64,000 bases of DNA from Pelodera strongyloides (taxonomy: Eukaryota; Nematoda; Chromadorea; Rhabditida; Rhabditidae), in the NCBI GenBank assembly GCA_036852015.1, contig JAANDG010000036.1:151501-215500 (forward strand). The letters run 5' to 3'. Of the stretch, positions 42,776 to 54,393 are shown piece by piece. Position 1 is the stretch's first letter. The number at the start of each line of letters is the position of its first letter. Made by a program: the position numbers and the translations under genes. The notes beneath the pieces are model-generated. The model was given only the letters and a program-made list of their open reading frames with translations, had not been told where the DNA came from and did not search any database.

Positions 42776-44841
42776 TTACATATATTCGATTGGTCGTGCA
42801 CACAAACAGGTACCCACGCCAGTACACGGAGCGTCGTTCCATGGGAAACCTTTGTTGAGGAATATGACCTGAAACATTTCGGAATTAACAAGCCATGTTA
42901 CCTTGCACTGCTTCATTTTGGTCGTGTTGCTTCCTGACGTAGCTTACTACGATTTGAAGGAATGGGAGCAAAGCTCAGTTTTTTTTAATTGTGTATACAG
43001 TTAAATCGTTTCAGCATACGGTTAGATATGCGATCACAGTAAAAGATACAACATATGTTGCCAAAATTTGCGTATTTGATTTTAGGCTTGCAAAACAACT
43101 TTCTTCGAACAGGCAGACCTTTTGGTCAAAAAATTAAACTTCGCATAAAGAAAACATAGCCACCGTGCAGTCCTCATTCCATCCGGAGTTGTTTGGTTCT
43201 CCCCTCAACCACAGAGCGTCCTCCTCCACAAAAGGTGTACCATCGCTGAAAATGAATTCGCTCAAAGGCTGGCAGCCGAAGTTACTTTGTACCTTTTAAG
43301 CAGGGCATACATTCTAAGTGCTTTTTATTTGCTTTCATTAACTTGTTTATCATCATCATATTAGTATTTGTGTCACATAAAGATACCTCCAATACCAGAC
43401 GCTATCGTTCTTCGCACTCCGATAGAGTCCTATATGTACCGCGTTTTGTGTGCCGTGTGCCCACGCAAGCTCTAAATTTTTAATTGTTAGTGGCTGAAAG
43501 TATTCAATGCGTTCAATCGTGCACGGACCGAAATGCTCTCCGAGTGCCAAGACTATTTACAACACTTGCCAGAGGTGCCACGATAATCCTACTCTCAATT
43601 TCAGATTCTCAAAATAATACTCTGGTTGGGTAGGCGCATCGGATGCTCGAAGCGTATGCGTAGCTACGCTGTTCCAGTTACAGCAACCGTAATTTCACAA
43701 GATTTTAAATTAAACCGAATTCAAAGAAGCGAAAAGTATGGGACCAAGAACGCACCACCCAGAATTTCGTTTTGCTCGACGGAATGGATTGAGGCCAAAC
43801 CGAAGCCAATCTCTGAGCATTTGGATTTGCAGAGTGCATTTGTTATGTTCACTTTCGCGTCAACATATAGAGCGTAGTGAACTCCGTCGAACGTAAACTG
43901 GCGATAGCTTGCTGAAATGATGTCGGATAAATAGAAAGACACATGAATGAGAGAAAAATAGGAGACGAGAATTCATGGAGACGAGAAAGACAAAGAAAAC
44001 GCCACCTGATATTTTCTCGTACGAATAATTCCACATGCAGTTCTCTGCTGGAGATGCTGCCGCGTTCATATAATTGGCCATCTTAAAAATGTGAGGTATC
44101 ATGCGTCCAAAGTACTTAAATGGGCAGCGAAGCTCTCATATTTGTATTCTTGTCGCTCTAGTGACATATTCGAGCAGGCACGTATTTAGTGCAAAAAAAT
44201 CTTACTCGGTAGACCGGATCACCGGATGATATTGCAGTATTGTTCAGAAGGACGCATTTTGAAGTTTCTGTAAAAAAACGCCGGCATAAAGAAACCAGAA
44301 TATTATACGGCGGACGGGCGGACTACGAAACAATAATAATCATCACTTCATCACTAACCAATTGAGATACACTACTGCAATTGGATCGCTGCAAGACACT
44401 TCGAGGCGCGGATATGTATGACAGAAATGGAGACGGAAATGGAGATTATCACGAAAGACTAACCGAAAGAGAAACCGACGCAAAAGTTTGCTTTGGCATC
44501 AGCGCACTGCTTCAAGCATTTTCTGCCACAATCTAGCTGCATTTGCTCTGTTTCCCTTGCATTTTCATCAGATTCTCCATCAAGCGGAGTGTATTCAAAT
44601 GAAGTTATCCCTGTGGAGGTGTAGGAATCCTCAATTCGAAAAAATAATCCCACCTAATAAAAGGCATCCCCATCCCAATTGGGTCTGCTTTTGTCCGTAA
44701 TTATGTGGTTAAAACAATCTGCATATTGTTTGCATAAACCATAAACCACGTAACGGATCACAAAACGCAACGGAAAAATTGACGTACCCCAGCCACATAA
44801 TAGATAACGGTAGATATGCAGAATAGTGTACTGAGCATCAT
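42776..44841 (-). CDS. CTL3: secreted PAN/CW-like plus C-type lectin-like protein
   Basis: Exons: 44788-44841, 44464-44653, 44206-44267, 44006-44081, 43759-43911, 43387-43471, 43164-43245, 42776-42868; 795 nt, 264 residues, every junction in phase. Exon 1: signal peptide MMLSTLFCISTVIYYVAG. PAN/CW-like half: DCGRKCLKQC, FCVGFSF, SKCVLLN, NYMNAAAS...CMWNYSYEKI. CTLD: SKCSEIGFGLASIHSVEQNE, VHIGLYR...WYW, SDGTPFVEEDALW, GEPNN with EDC, then PWNDAPC and CLCARP. It keeps both EPN and WND, the best case in the cluster for Ca-dependent, mannose-type binding. AATAAA on the minus strand lies at 42731-42736, about 40 bp past the stop. This is the most compact and least disturbed copy, with introns mostly 90-450 bp. 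Confidence 0.88.
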
Positions 44842-44901
44842 AATCGAGAAATACAAATGCCTTACAAACGTTTATCCTAACGTTTAGATATATTCGAGAA
44901 G

Positions 44902-44917
44902 GTTGCCACGCTGCTAA
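44902..44917. promoter_or_regulatory. Shared palindromic upstream motif, CTL3
   Basis: GTTGCCACGCTGCTAA, 61 bp upstream of the ATG. The second half-site is the most diverged of the five. Confidence 0.6.
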
Positions 44918-45257
44918 TTCGGCGGACAAATTGCGCTTTGACGGAAACTAACAAATGGGTTTATTCGCGGATGCTTCCATTACGCTTGCAAATTCTGCGA
45001 GATCGGTGGAGATCGCAAAAAAAAACGCAACATAAAGACATAATATGATTTTAATCCTAAAATTATAGCAGGTTTGCTCGGTGTTGATGCACAGGTCTAC
45101 TTGACACTAGACAAACGATAACCAGCTAAAATAAACGACCGTTTATTGAACAACAACAGTAAATCCATCGTGTATTTGCCACATAAACAGCCAAAAGACA
45201 GCGGTTCATTGAACAAAACCAGGTAAGTCACATGGGAAACGTTTGTGTTTGTTTCAG

Positions 45258-46600
45258 TTAAATTAGTCTTGCACACAAACAGGTAGCCACGCCATCGCAC
45301 GGAGCGTCGTTCCAGGGGAATCCTTCTTCGAGGAATAAGACCTGAAAATTATTTGAAATTCAGGGTGCACGTTATTGATACTACTGTTGGATTTTTGGTG
45401 GTTTTTCTCAATGAAAGAGCTGAGGCCGTTTTCACCAACATTTACTTCTGTCAAAAAGGGTACTTCAGTCAAAAGCGCGCGGTACTTCTGGTTTCACCAA
45501 CATTTACTTCTGTCAAAAAGGTACTTAGGTTAAGTACCTTTTTGACAGAAGTACGCTTTTAACACGGGAGGCGTACTTCCACCAAAAATGTGAAAGTAAG
45601 CCTGTACTTCAGTTTTTTCTCCTTTATCAAGACTAATTAACTTAATTTGTTTAATTATTGTATGGTTTTAGTTTTGTAAACATTAATTGACAATGATTTC
45701 AGTTTTTGGATCACATTTCACATATTAATAAAGTGATTACACGCTTGATTATTTATATATTTCTTGTTTACATGGTAAACAACTTCTAGTAATTACTTAG
45801 ATGTGTATCATATTCGTTTTAAAACGTAATCTAACTGTTATCCAACGTTTTCCTTCAAAAAAAGTAAATGTTGGTGAAATCCATCAAAAAGCGTGTGGCA
45901 GCGTACTTCAGTCATAAATTTACTTAACCTAAGTACCTTTTTGATGGTCAAAAATTTATGACAGAAGTAAATGTTGGTGAAAACGGCCTCTGATTTGACT
46001 GCATGCTAGGATTTCAAAACTTTTCTACTCTGAGGCCCAATTTTGGTCTACGTAAAGAAATCTGCGTAAGAAAACATATATACCGTGCAATCCTCATTAT
46101 AGTCTATGCCGTTTGGTTCATCCTCCAACCAAAGTGCCTCATTCTCCGAGAAATATGTTCCATCGCTAAAAACAAATCTTACAGACTTGCTCAAAGCTGC
46201 CAAAGGATCTATTGAAGGTTGTTTATTGGTGCAAATATGAGAATGTTTGCGGATGATAGTTGTCTGGTTGTCTCCTGCGTCTTAGAACACGCTTGAGAAA
46301 TGCGAATACGTATAAGGAAGGAAGCTCGCTCGCAAATTACACATGCTTCTCATTTTGAGGGCGTTAGTTACAACAAGTCGTTGCACTTTTTAAGCACCTC
46401 ATGACGCAGTAGACAACTGTCATCCGCAACCATGTCATAAGCAACCATGAAACTGTACTTTGAACTCCCTTGAATAAAGGTGCACGCTCTTGAAGCGTAA
46501 AATATGCTAAAAAAAAGCATGACATCAATACTTCAATTACTGTCTGATAAGAACAATTTTGTTAAGTTTCTTCTTAACCTAATTTTTTAACAGGCGGTTC

Positions 46601-46651
<51 letters not shown>

Positions 46652-48267
46652 TGACGCAAAAACATACCTCCAATACCAGACGGTACGGTCTTGCGGCCTC
46701 CGATAGAGTCCTAGATGAACAGAGGTTGGTGCGCCGTGTGCCCACGCAAGTTCTGAAATTTGAATTAACAGTGGCTTATACATATATTTAGCGCGTTCAA
46801 CTATGACTAATCACTTTGTTGCACAATAGCCATAAGTGTGAGTTAACACAACGAAATGTTACACCTCTTAATGATCTCAATAAATTCTCGCCTCTTTTCG
46901 ACAAATATGGTTCTAATAATTGCAATGATTAAACAATTAGGGAGGTATGGGGGGCACGAAGGTTTTGTTTGTTCAATTGCATAACATGCATAAGTATGTT
47001 GGTGGATTCGATGTGTCAAAAACCGACCGGTTTCACTTTAATGGAACAAAAGGAGAAGCGGACCAAGAACGCACCACCCAGTACTTCGTTTTGCTCCACT
47101 GAATGGATAGAAGTCAAACCGAAGCCAATCTCTGAACATTTGGTTTCACAGAGTGGGTTATCCACTTCCTCGCCGATGTACAGAGCATAGTGAACACCGT
47201 CGAATGGAAACTGTCGAAAGCTTGCTGAAAAGCGGACAGCTAAACAAAGAGAAAAGCATAGAACGAGAGATATAAGAGATAGAAAGAGAGAGAGAGCGAG
47301 AGAGAGAGAGAACGTCACCTGAGATCTCGTCGTACGAATAATTCCACATGCAGCTTTCTAGCGGAGATGGAGGCGCGTTCATATAATTAGCCATCTAAAA
47401 CATTACACGAAAATATTTCTTGGATCTGCATACCAAATAAGTTGCGACATCAGTCATGGACTACGCCTACGATCTCAACAACTTGCATTTGAATTGTATA
47501 TGTTTGAGTTAACAACATACGGTCAAGTGGTTTGCAGAACGCTCATGTGTTATTGCCAAATTGTCAAGTGTGTGGTGTGCTCATGCGCCTTACTTAGAAA
47601 GAAAAACTCACTCGGTAGTGTCCGTCGTAGGCAACTGATGCTGACGAAGAGTTTAGAAGGACGCACGTTGAATTTTCTTCAAAGAAAACATAAAATCCAT
47701 CCCCTCCCATTCTTTGCTTATCAAATTCAATTCGTATACATAACGCAAACAATAAGGCATCCGAATAAAAGTCAGGTTATGTCTCAGGGAAGAAACTAAC
47801 CGAAAGCAAATCCGAAACAAAAATTAGCTTCAGCTTCAGCGCACTGCTTCAAACATTTGCTACCACAATCCAGCTGCATCTGCACCGTGTCCATTGAATT
47901 TTCATCAGGTTTACCGTCAAGCGGAATCCATTCAAATGAAGTTATCCCTGTGGAGGTATAAAAAACCTGAAAACAGACTTAATAAACACCATTGGATTGA
48001 AAATTCAACGTTATTGCTGAATACACTACACTAATATATTCGATCTGGTTTTTCTACTGCTGCTATTTTCTGAGATTAGGTAGCAAGTCATTGGGCGTCT
48101 TATGATTAGTCCACCTAGTAAAGTGTTTCAAGAAAAGAAATGTATTTATTTTTGTTTATGTTTTGCCGCAAGAAAGTGGAAATTTTTGTCCAAAAAAACT
48201 AATCGCTACATACCCCAGCAGCTTAGTAGATAGATACAGCTATGCAAAATAGTGTAGTGAGTAACAT
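45258..48267 (-). CDS. CTL4: PAN/CW-like plus C-type lectin-like protein, stop codon in exon 1
   Basis: Exons: 48214-48267, 47801-47966, 47612-47676, 47319-47394, 47078-47224, 46668-46752, 46084-46165, 45258-45341. The mature part is open and in phase (about 252 residues in total). PAN/CW-like: DCGSKCLKQC, FCFGFAF, STCVLLN, NYMNAPPS...CMWNYSYDEI. CTLD: ETKCSEIGFGLTSIHSVEQN, VHLGLYR...WYW, SDGTYFSENEALW, DEPNG with EDC, PWNDAPC and CLCARL. EPN and WND are both kept. Exon 1 carries an in-frame TAA (48223-48225) where CTL3 has Tyr in its signal peptide. Either the gene is a young pseudogene, or the true start or donor differs (a GT at 48237-48236 would end exon 1 before the stop). A DNA element (45421-45990) fills intron 7. 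Confidence 0.75.
45421..45990. mobile_element. Inverted-repeat DNA element in CTL4 intron 7
   Basis: Terminal inverted repeats of about 32 bp start AGGCCGTTTTCACCAACATT. CTG flanks both ends, a possible 3-bp target duplication. Internal copies of TACTTCTGTCAAAAAGG and its inverse add smaller hairpins. No transposase. Confidence 0.7.
46374..46504 (+). mobile_element. SINE S1, truncated copy
   Basis: Keeps the 3' half ending TTGAATAAAGGTGCACGCTC and GAAGCGTAAAA. Located in CTL4 intron 6. Confidence 0.6.
46603..46651. repeat. (ATT)n microsatellite
   Basis: About 16 units of ATT, next to CTL4 exon 6. Confidence 0.95.
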
Positions 48268-48369
48268 AGGTAAACAGGCAGCTTGGGGTTATTCCTTTTA
48301 TCCAAACTTAGGACAAAAAGTTACCTTCGAGGAGCATCATCAATAACATCGTAGACACATTAGAGGAAA

Positions 48370-48385
48370 GTTGCCACGCAACTAA
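48370..48385. promoter_or_regulatory. Shared palindromic upstream motif, CTL4
   Basis: GTTGCCACGCAACTAA, 103 bp upstream of the presumed ATG. Perfect GTTGC/GCAAC half-sites. Confidence 0.65.
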
Positions 48386-48399
48386 CTGACGGAAGCGAA

Positions 48400-49200
48400 C
48401 GAGCCGGAGTCTACGCGGAAATTTTCATAAAATTTTGCAAACCTTCAAAAGATTTTCAGATTTCATAAGGCCTATTGCATAGCGAATAAACACAGCACGT
48501 TTTTCCAATTAATCGATAAATGAGTAACGCTAATTGAATCAAGACATGCCAGTAAGTATTGAGCAGTCACGGAAAAGAATTCAAGAATAAGACAGGAAGT
48601 AGGTTTAGTCTAGAGACACAAACGTCCTCACCTCATTCTGCAGGTGAAGAACACAAAAGCAAACATATCATTTTAGGGCCGGAGATTTCTCGGTTTTGAT
48701 GTTCAGGTTTCTTGGTGACCCGCCCGCGCGCTAGATTACGGTAGCTCGGTTGCTCGTTGTGTTTCCGTGCTACGCAACAATTGTATTCTTTACAAGAGAA
48801 GATAACACGTTTGCGTTTTTTGCAACATGATTTCAAATAAAAATTAAATCTGGTACAGCCATTCAGGCAATATTTATGTCGTTCTATTCTCCTCGTTTTG
48901 GAACCATCAGAAAGCGTCCTGGTGAGTGATGAGCATTTGGATCAATAGGAGACTATTGATGAACAATATATAGTAGGCTAAACTTCGATTTTTACTTGTC
49001 ACACAAATTTTCGCTTCTACTCATGCAGGCGAGAATGTGAAAAGTATCTGGCAAAAATTGTGTTGTGCGTCTTACATGAGCCGATATCAGTATGCACGAG
49101 AATAATTTTTTTTGCATCAAAAACATGCTTCGGAAGACGACCATTAAATCTATCTGCATTGATAATCTGTGCCAGTCGAAGAAGCTCTCGCGTAAAAGAA
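48400..49200. other. Intergenic region between CTL5 and CTL4
   Basis: No exon, repeat terminus or structured element recognised. Transcripts of CTL5 (upstream on -) should end near 49203-49208, where AATAAA lies on the minus strand. Confidence 0.4.
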
Positions 49201-49246
49201 CATTTATTGATTAAAAAGAGTAAAGTGTCTTACGGAAAGTGTATAT

Positions 49247-52200
49247 TTATACCGATTTAATTGGTCGGGCACACAGACAGTATCGGTAGTACGTTTCACA
49301 TTCAAAATCGTTCCATTCGAAGCCTTCCTCGAGACTCAGGACCTGGAAATGAAAAGTCTGGGGGTGCTTTTCATATTAAATATTCATGTTTGGTTCCAAG
49401 ACATTGTCAATTTTACGGAGACGAAGTAACTTGCATTGCGAAAGAGCGTCTTCCATAAGTTTCACAAATGGCCGTAATAATAAGCGTAAGCGTAAAATTT
49501 TGTTGCATCTACATTGGGAAATTTTTATGTATCCTTAAAGCGAAATGCTAGCCCCTTTGGAAAATTTGCATATGGTAAGCAAGTCCTATGTATCCTATGT
49601 TAATTTTGTACGATCGTCCACGGCAATCGTACAAAATTAGCATAGGATATATTGGATTTGCTTATCATATGCAAATTTTCCAAAGAGGCTAGCATTTCGC
49701 TTTAAAGAAAGGGATGGGTTCACTAGAAAATCATCTTGTTTTTCATGCTTTAGTTTGATTGTACAAAGGTAAACTTAAGCAAAGAGCATACAAAATATTT
49801 TTGAATTAATCCCAAGGGAAGATATTGGGTAAAAAAATGAGAGTATTGATCTATCTTTCGACAAAAAGAGTGCAACAAGATAAACTAGGGAAGCTAAGAG
49901 ATATGGCTGCAACACACTGTTTTCACTGCTTTAAGTAAAATAAACTATGAAATCTACAGTTCATTTTGCACAAAACAGTTTGTTTCAACCATATCTTTTA
50001 GCTTCCCTAGCATGTTGCACTCTTTTTATCGGAAGATCGATCAATACTCTCCTTTTTACCCAATATCTTCCCTAGGGAAGAATACAAATTTTTTTATGCA
50101 ATTTGCTTAAGTTTATCTTTGAACAAACAAAATAAGGCATAAAAAACAAGGTGATTTTCTAGTGGACCCATCCCTTTAGGATTGCATGCACCTGCTTTCT
50201 TATGCAGCATATGCAAATGCGCATAAATTAGAAAAAATAGACCCCAATCCACCCCACTTTGCATAAACGCATATGAATGCAAGTACAAAAAAAGAAATAC
50301 CGCTCAAAGAAAGATATACCGCGCATGCTTCTTTCCGTTGGTTGTCGTCTGGTTCACCAGACATCCAAAGAGCCTCCTCCTCCACATAAGCTGTTCCATC
50401 GCTGGAAAGCAACAATAAAGTTTTCCCAAAGCAAATACCCTTGTTTTTTTCGATAGATTATTGTTTCCCCCAAGAAATAAATATCTGTATTTTTACTCTT
50501 AAAGAGAATATGCACATGCACCCAGCCATTTTCTAACTTCATCTTCCGTAATCTGGGAAAATTTTGCAAAATTACGTTGTTGTTTCCTGAATTGGAAACT
50601 CAGTTTCATTTTCATACCTCCAGTACCAAGCTGTTCTGTCGCTAAGGTTTCGAAACAGACCGAGATGTACACCATGTCCTGTGTCCCTGTCCTGTATCAC
50701 ATGCGGCAAGTCAAAACCTGAATGAAGTAAAGCTTTTAAAACATAATCGCACGCATACCATGACTACGTACGTAACCGCTGCACCTGCACCATAACAGGA
50801 AGTTTGTGAATCCATTTGATGAGGTTGACGGGTTTCTTTCGTGGTGCTGCCCATTGGGTGACCAATTTGTGACCATATTGTAAGCAAGTTTTATAAATGG
50901 TCAGCAAATGGTCACTAACGAGTTATATTAAGATAAGGACGGAACTGCTATGTGGGGAATTCGGTTCTTGAGATACAACAAGGCCTCCAACGGGGGGTAG
51001 TACTAATTCAATCCTTCGTCTTCCAGTTTGTTTCTCTCACGCCGCGCGCAGAACTTGTTTTTCCTTTCTTTGTGAAACGCAAACAGTAAGCTCGGTATGT
51101 ATTCTCAAATGCTTTTTCACATTTAGCAAACATTCCTTTGCCTATTGAAATACCAGAACCGCACCGGCAACGAAATTGTTTTGTTCCACGGAATGGATAG
51201 AAACCATGTCAAAGCCAATTGCCGTGCACTTGACTCGGCACGGCCTATTTTGTAGAAGAGCATAGCCAGTGAATAGAGCATAGTGGATGGTTTGGAATAC
51301 AGTCTGACGGAAGGTTTCTGAAAAGGTTCATTGCTTATATAAGGTACCTCGTGGTTAGAAAGTAAAGCACACAAAATTGGCTGGAGAAAAAGTTTAAGCA
51401 ATCGACCCGAGTTCGATTTTTGAAACCACCATCCGGTGAGGGAATCATGGTCGATCCCTCCTGGCTCTAGCTCGATCAATTTCTTATCTGGAACTCGTCG
51501 CCTACTGCTCAGGACCTCTGTGGAACATGCCATCAAACACTGAAACTGTATTTCACGCTTGAATAAAGGTGCACGCTCTTGAAGCATAAAAGGGGGTCAC
51601 TCGGAGAGAGACCCGGGTGTAAATTAAGTCTCCCACACAACAATAAATCCTAAACCTGGAACTTCGTTGTACTTGTAATTCCATTGGCACCATTCTGCCG
51701 GAGAAGACGGCGCGTTCATATAATTGAACAACTATAAAAACAAAACTTATAGTTGTTCAAAGTCAATCTGCTTACTACCTATAAGTGTTGGCAATAATAA
51801 ACGTTTGTATTTAGAGACCCGGTCCGTGTGTGGCGCGCAACTAACGTCTTTTGTTTTCCAAACGGAAAACTCACGCGATAATATCCACTGTATTCCTTGC
51901 CAGATTCAATTTTGGAATTATTCAGGATGATACATTCGAAGTTATCTAAAACAAAGACCGTTATACCTTTTTGTGAGCAAATGTAGTGTTGCTCTAAAGC
52001 GGAATAAGTGGTTTTCAAACTTATGTGGGGCAAACTAGTTGCATGCACAAGTGTGTACACTTCTGCAAATTCTCTTAAAGCGAAATACCGGCCGGTTTAG
52101 AAACGCATGGCGGAAAGCTGCATTCTGGTATTTATGCTGAGTGGGGTCGAATTGGGGTCGACTTTTTATTCTAAGTTATGCTCATTTGCATATGATGTAT

Positions 52201-52717
52201 GAAACTGCACGTGACCTCGATGCGTTTCAAAAACCGGCAGGTATTTCACTTTAAGATGTAACTAACTAAAAGCAAATCCGAAGCAAAAATTTGATTCAAC
52301 ATCGGCGGATTGTCTCAAACATTTGCAACCACACGCTTGCTCCAGTTCTTTTGTTTGTCTTCTAGATTCTGCATCAAATGGGGTCCAGTGAAAGGAAGTT
52401 TTCCCGGTGGAAGTGTAGGGAACCTGGAGATATAAAAAATTGAAACTTACGAGGCAAGTGCAATATTATTTGCAAGCCTATGCCATAAATAAACCAAACT
52501 GGAGAGCAAATTTTGACTAGAATGTGAGAAACCCTTGTGACATAGCAGGAAGATGATAACCCACATTTTGGTTTTTCTTTCAACTAGTGAACTGCATTAT
52601 GCTATGTAAATTCATAAGTTTCTATACAGTACACACAGTGTTGTTGAAAAAGAGGTACCGTACCCCAGCGGCATGATAGGTGGACGAAATTGTGCAGAAG
52701 AGAATTAGGCTCAGCAT
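49247..52717 (-). CDS. CTL5: secreted PAN/CW-like plus C-type lectin-like protein
   Basis: Exons: 52664-52717, 52267-52423, 51875-51945, 51656-51731, 51165-51317, 50618-50717, 50320-50401, 49247-49342; 789 nt, 262 residues, all in phase. An earlier in-frame ATG at 52774 exists, but the start at 52717 gives a typical signal peptide (MLSLILFCTISSTYHAAG) and leaves the upstream motif 72 bp away. PAN/CW-like: ACGCKCLRQS, FCFGFAF, FECIILN, LFNYMNAPSS...CQWNYKYNEV. CTLD: VKCTAIGFDMVSIHSVEQNN, VHLGLFR...WYW, SDGTAYVEEEALW, GEPDD with EAC, EWNDFEC and CLCARP. EPN is changed to EPD; WND is kept. The codons before GHGVHLGL form a slightly longer exon 6 (100 nt) than in the paralogs (85-91). AATAAA follows at 49203-49208 (-). 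Confidence 0.87.
49540..49701. mobile_element. Palindromic TTAA MITE, family E6
   Basis: TTAA, AGCGAAATGCTAGCC ... GGCTAGCATTTCGCT, TTAA. About 162 bp, fully palindromic. Shares the TTAA at 49702-49705 with the next element. Confidence 0.85.
49706..50175. mobile_element. Palindromic TTAA MITE, family E7
   Basis: TTAA, AGAAAGGGATGGGTTCACTAG ... its inverse, ending CCATCCCT, then TTAG (mutated TTAA). Abuts the previous MITE. Both lie in CTL5 intron 7. Confidence 0.8.
51400..51592 (+). mobile_element. SINE S1 copy in CTL5 intron 4
   Basis: Shares ACCACCATCCGGTGAGGGAA, CTGGAACTCGTCG and the tail TTGAATAAAGGTGCACGCTC with the 23040 copy. The B-box region is decayed (GAGTTCGATTTTT). Confidence 0.65.
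52079..52250. mobile_element. Palindromic TTAA MITE in CTL5 intron 2
   Basis: TTAA, AGCGAAATACCGGCCGG ... CCGGCAGGTATTTCACT, TTAA. About 172 bp. Same family as 60298-60472. Confidence 0.85.
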
Positions 52718-52788
52718 GACAAACGCACAGCTGGATTCTGCCAAGTTTATTCGTGATCTTACTTTAAGCCGCATTTCGAAGAGCGAAT

Positions 52789-52804
52789 GTTGCCATGCAA
52801 CTAA
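52789..52804. promoter_or_regulatory. Shared palindromic upstream motif, CTL5
   Basis: GTTGCCATGCAACTAA, 72 bp upstream of the ATG at 52717. Perfect half-sites. Confidence 0.65.
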
Positions 52805-53424
52805 ATAACGGAGAAATGGTCCTTGAATGTAAACACTTAATCGGGTTCTTCATATATCTTTCCAAAAAAGCCTTGCAAAAGAAATTCTTGTTTTTTTTTT
52901 TCATTCTGCAAAAAATGTTTTATTTTATGTATTAAATCATATGGTCGTTTGTGATACAACACATGATTCCGGCTTTTGTGATTCCGGCCAATACCACTAG
53001 GTACTGGATCTACCGAGGTGCCATTGGCTGTAAATAGGAGAAAAACAAACCTTGGCCTTCACCTTGACAATCCCATGCCCTCAATACTATACGACCGATG
53101 AACGAAATTTGCCCTCAGGCACCGAAATATTTATGCGTTTTCTGCTTAATCTGAAGGCCCATACCTCGCTTCTGAAAAATATAACGGTGTACTTTTCTTT
53201 ACCGAAAATGTAGCTGAACCTTTTCACGTGGCCTCTGCAGTTTCATCAGTACCCGGCGACTTGGATAATCTGGTTAGGCTACAAAATCGAGTGTAAACAC
53301 GCTTCATGTGAGAACGAACGATTGAGCGTACATCTTCAAAGTAAACCTCACGTATCAATAATCCATTCCACCTTTTGTAGAGCCGATGCTCAGCTCAACT
53401 TGACGTATCTACTTCGCTTCTTGC

Positions 53425-53575
53425 AAGACGTCGAGCAATTTGTCATCTGGAACTCGTCGCCTAATGCTCAGGACCTCTGCGGAACAAGTCATAAGCTCAC
53501 TTTGAAAATGAAATTTGAACCCCATGAATAAAGGCGCACGCTCTTGTGGCGTAAAAGATTTATTTATTTATAAGG
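53425..53575 (+). mobile_element. SINE S1 copy between CTL6 and CTL5
   Basis: Includes CGAGCAATTTGTCATCTGG, CTCAGGACCTCTGCGGAAC, and the tail AATAAAGGCGCACGCTC plus GCGTAAAAGATTTATTTATT. Confidence 0.65.
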
Positions 53576-53674
53576 TTACGGTAGTTTGGTTACACCATAC
53601 TTTGGCTTGAAACTAATTTATTTCTGCTATAACTAGTGCCCTTTTTCCATATATATATTCTCATTTGTCGTTAA

Positions 53675-54091
53675 AGGCAATGGCAAGCCGGTTTTGCATG
53701 TTGGGCTCAAAAAAAAGCTTATTTTTTGTAGGTAAAAAAAGTGAAAATAAAAATAAACAAAAACTTTTGGATAAAAAGAAAAGCAATTTCAAACCCCTCC
53801 AAAAAAATTCCTTTCACAATTCCTCGTTGTTTTGTTTCACGTGTTGGTTTTCTGAAGTGACGGGGTTTGAACAGCGCGGACGCGGCTGCGGTCGAGCCCT
53901 GTTATTGAATTCCGACTGCGGCGCAGCCCTATTATTGAACCAGATGGCGGTTTTGTCCACGTTTATGACAAAATTTAAAATATTTCAATCGGCGGCCATT
54001 TTTATTGGTATACTGTATTGTGCGCCGTTCGAGATTTACTTAATCTGCGCCAGGAGATGCCTTTCTGCGCAGAATCCCCTTGGCATGCCCT
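53675..54091. mobile_element. Possible TTAA element with diverged ends
   Basis: TTAA, AGGCAATGGCAAGCC at the left and GGCATGCCCT, TTAA at the right. The ends match only partly. A stop-free frame of 156 codons crosses it (53665-54135), without any recognised domain. Confidence 0.4.
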
Positions 54092-54393
54092 TTAAGTCAG
54101 TTTGCTCTGTGTTTGCTTTTGTGCGCGTTCTTTAATGTAATAAATTATTATATTTCTACATTAGGCTCCGAGTGCCTGACATACAGCTCGTCATAAGAGT
54201 TAATTTAATGGCGCGCACACTATCCATTCTGCTTGCATGTTTATCTTAGAGAAGGAGCTATGTTTGGGGAAAATCCGATGGATATGCCGCGTCCGTTCCG
54301 ATCTTATACACATGTAACTTGTGACATTATATATGCAAAAAAATCGTAACAAACGTCGTTTATTGAAAAATACATTACGGGAAAAGAGTATTT

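Noticed and set aside
53665..54135. 156-codon ORF
   Set aside because: Low-complexity start, no recognised domain, and it coincides with a possible TTAA element.
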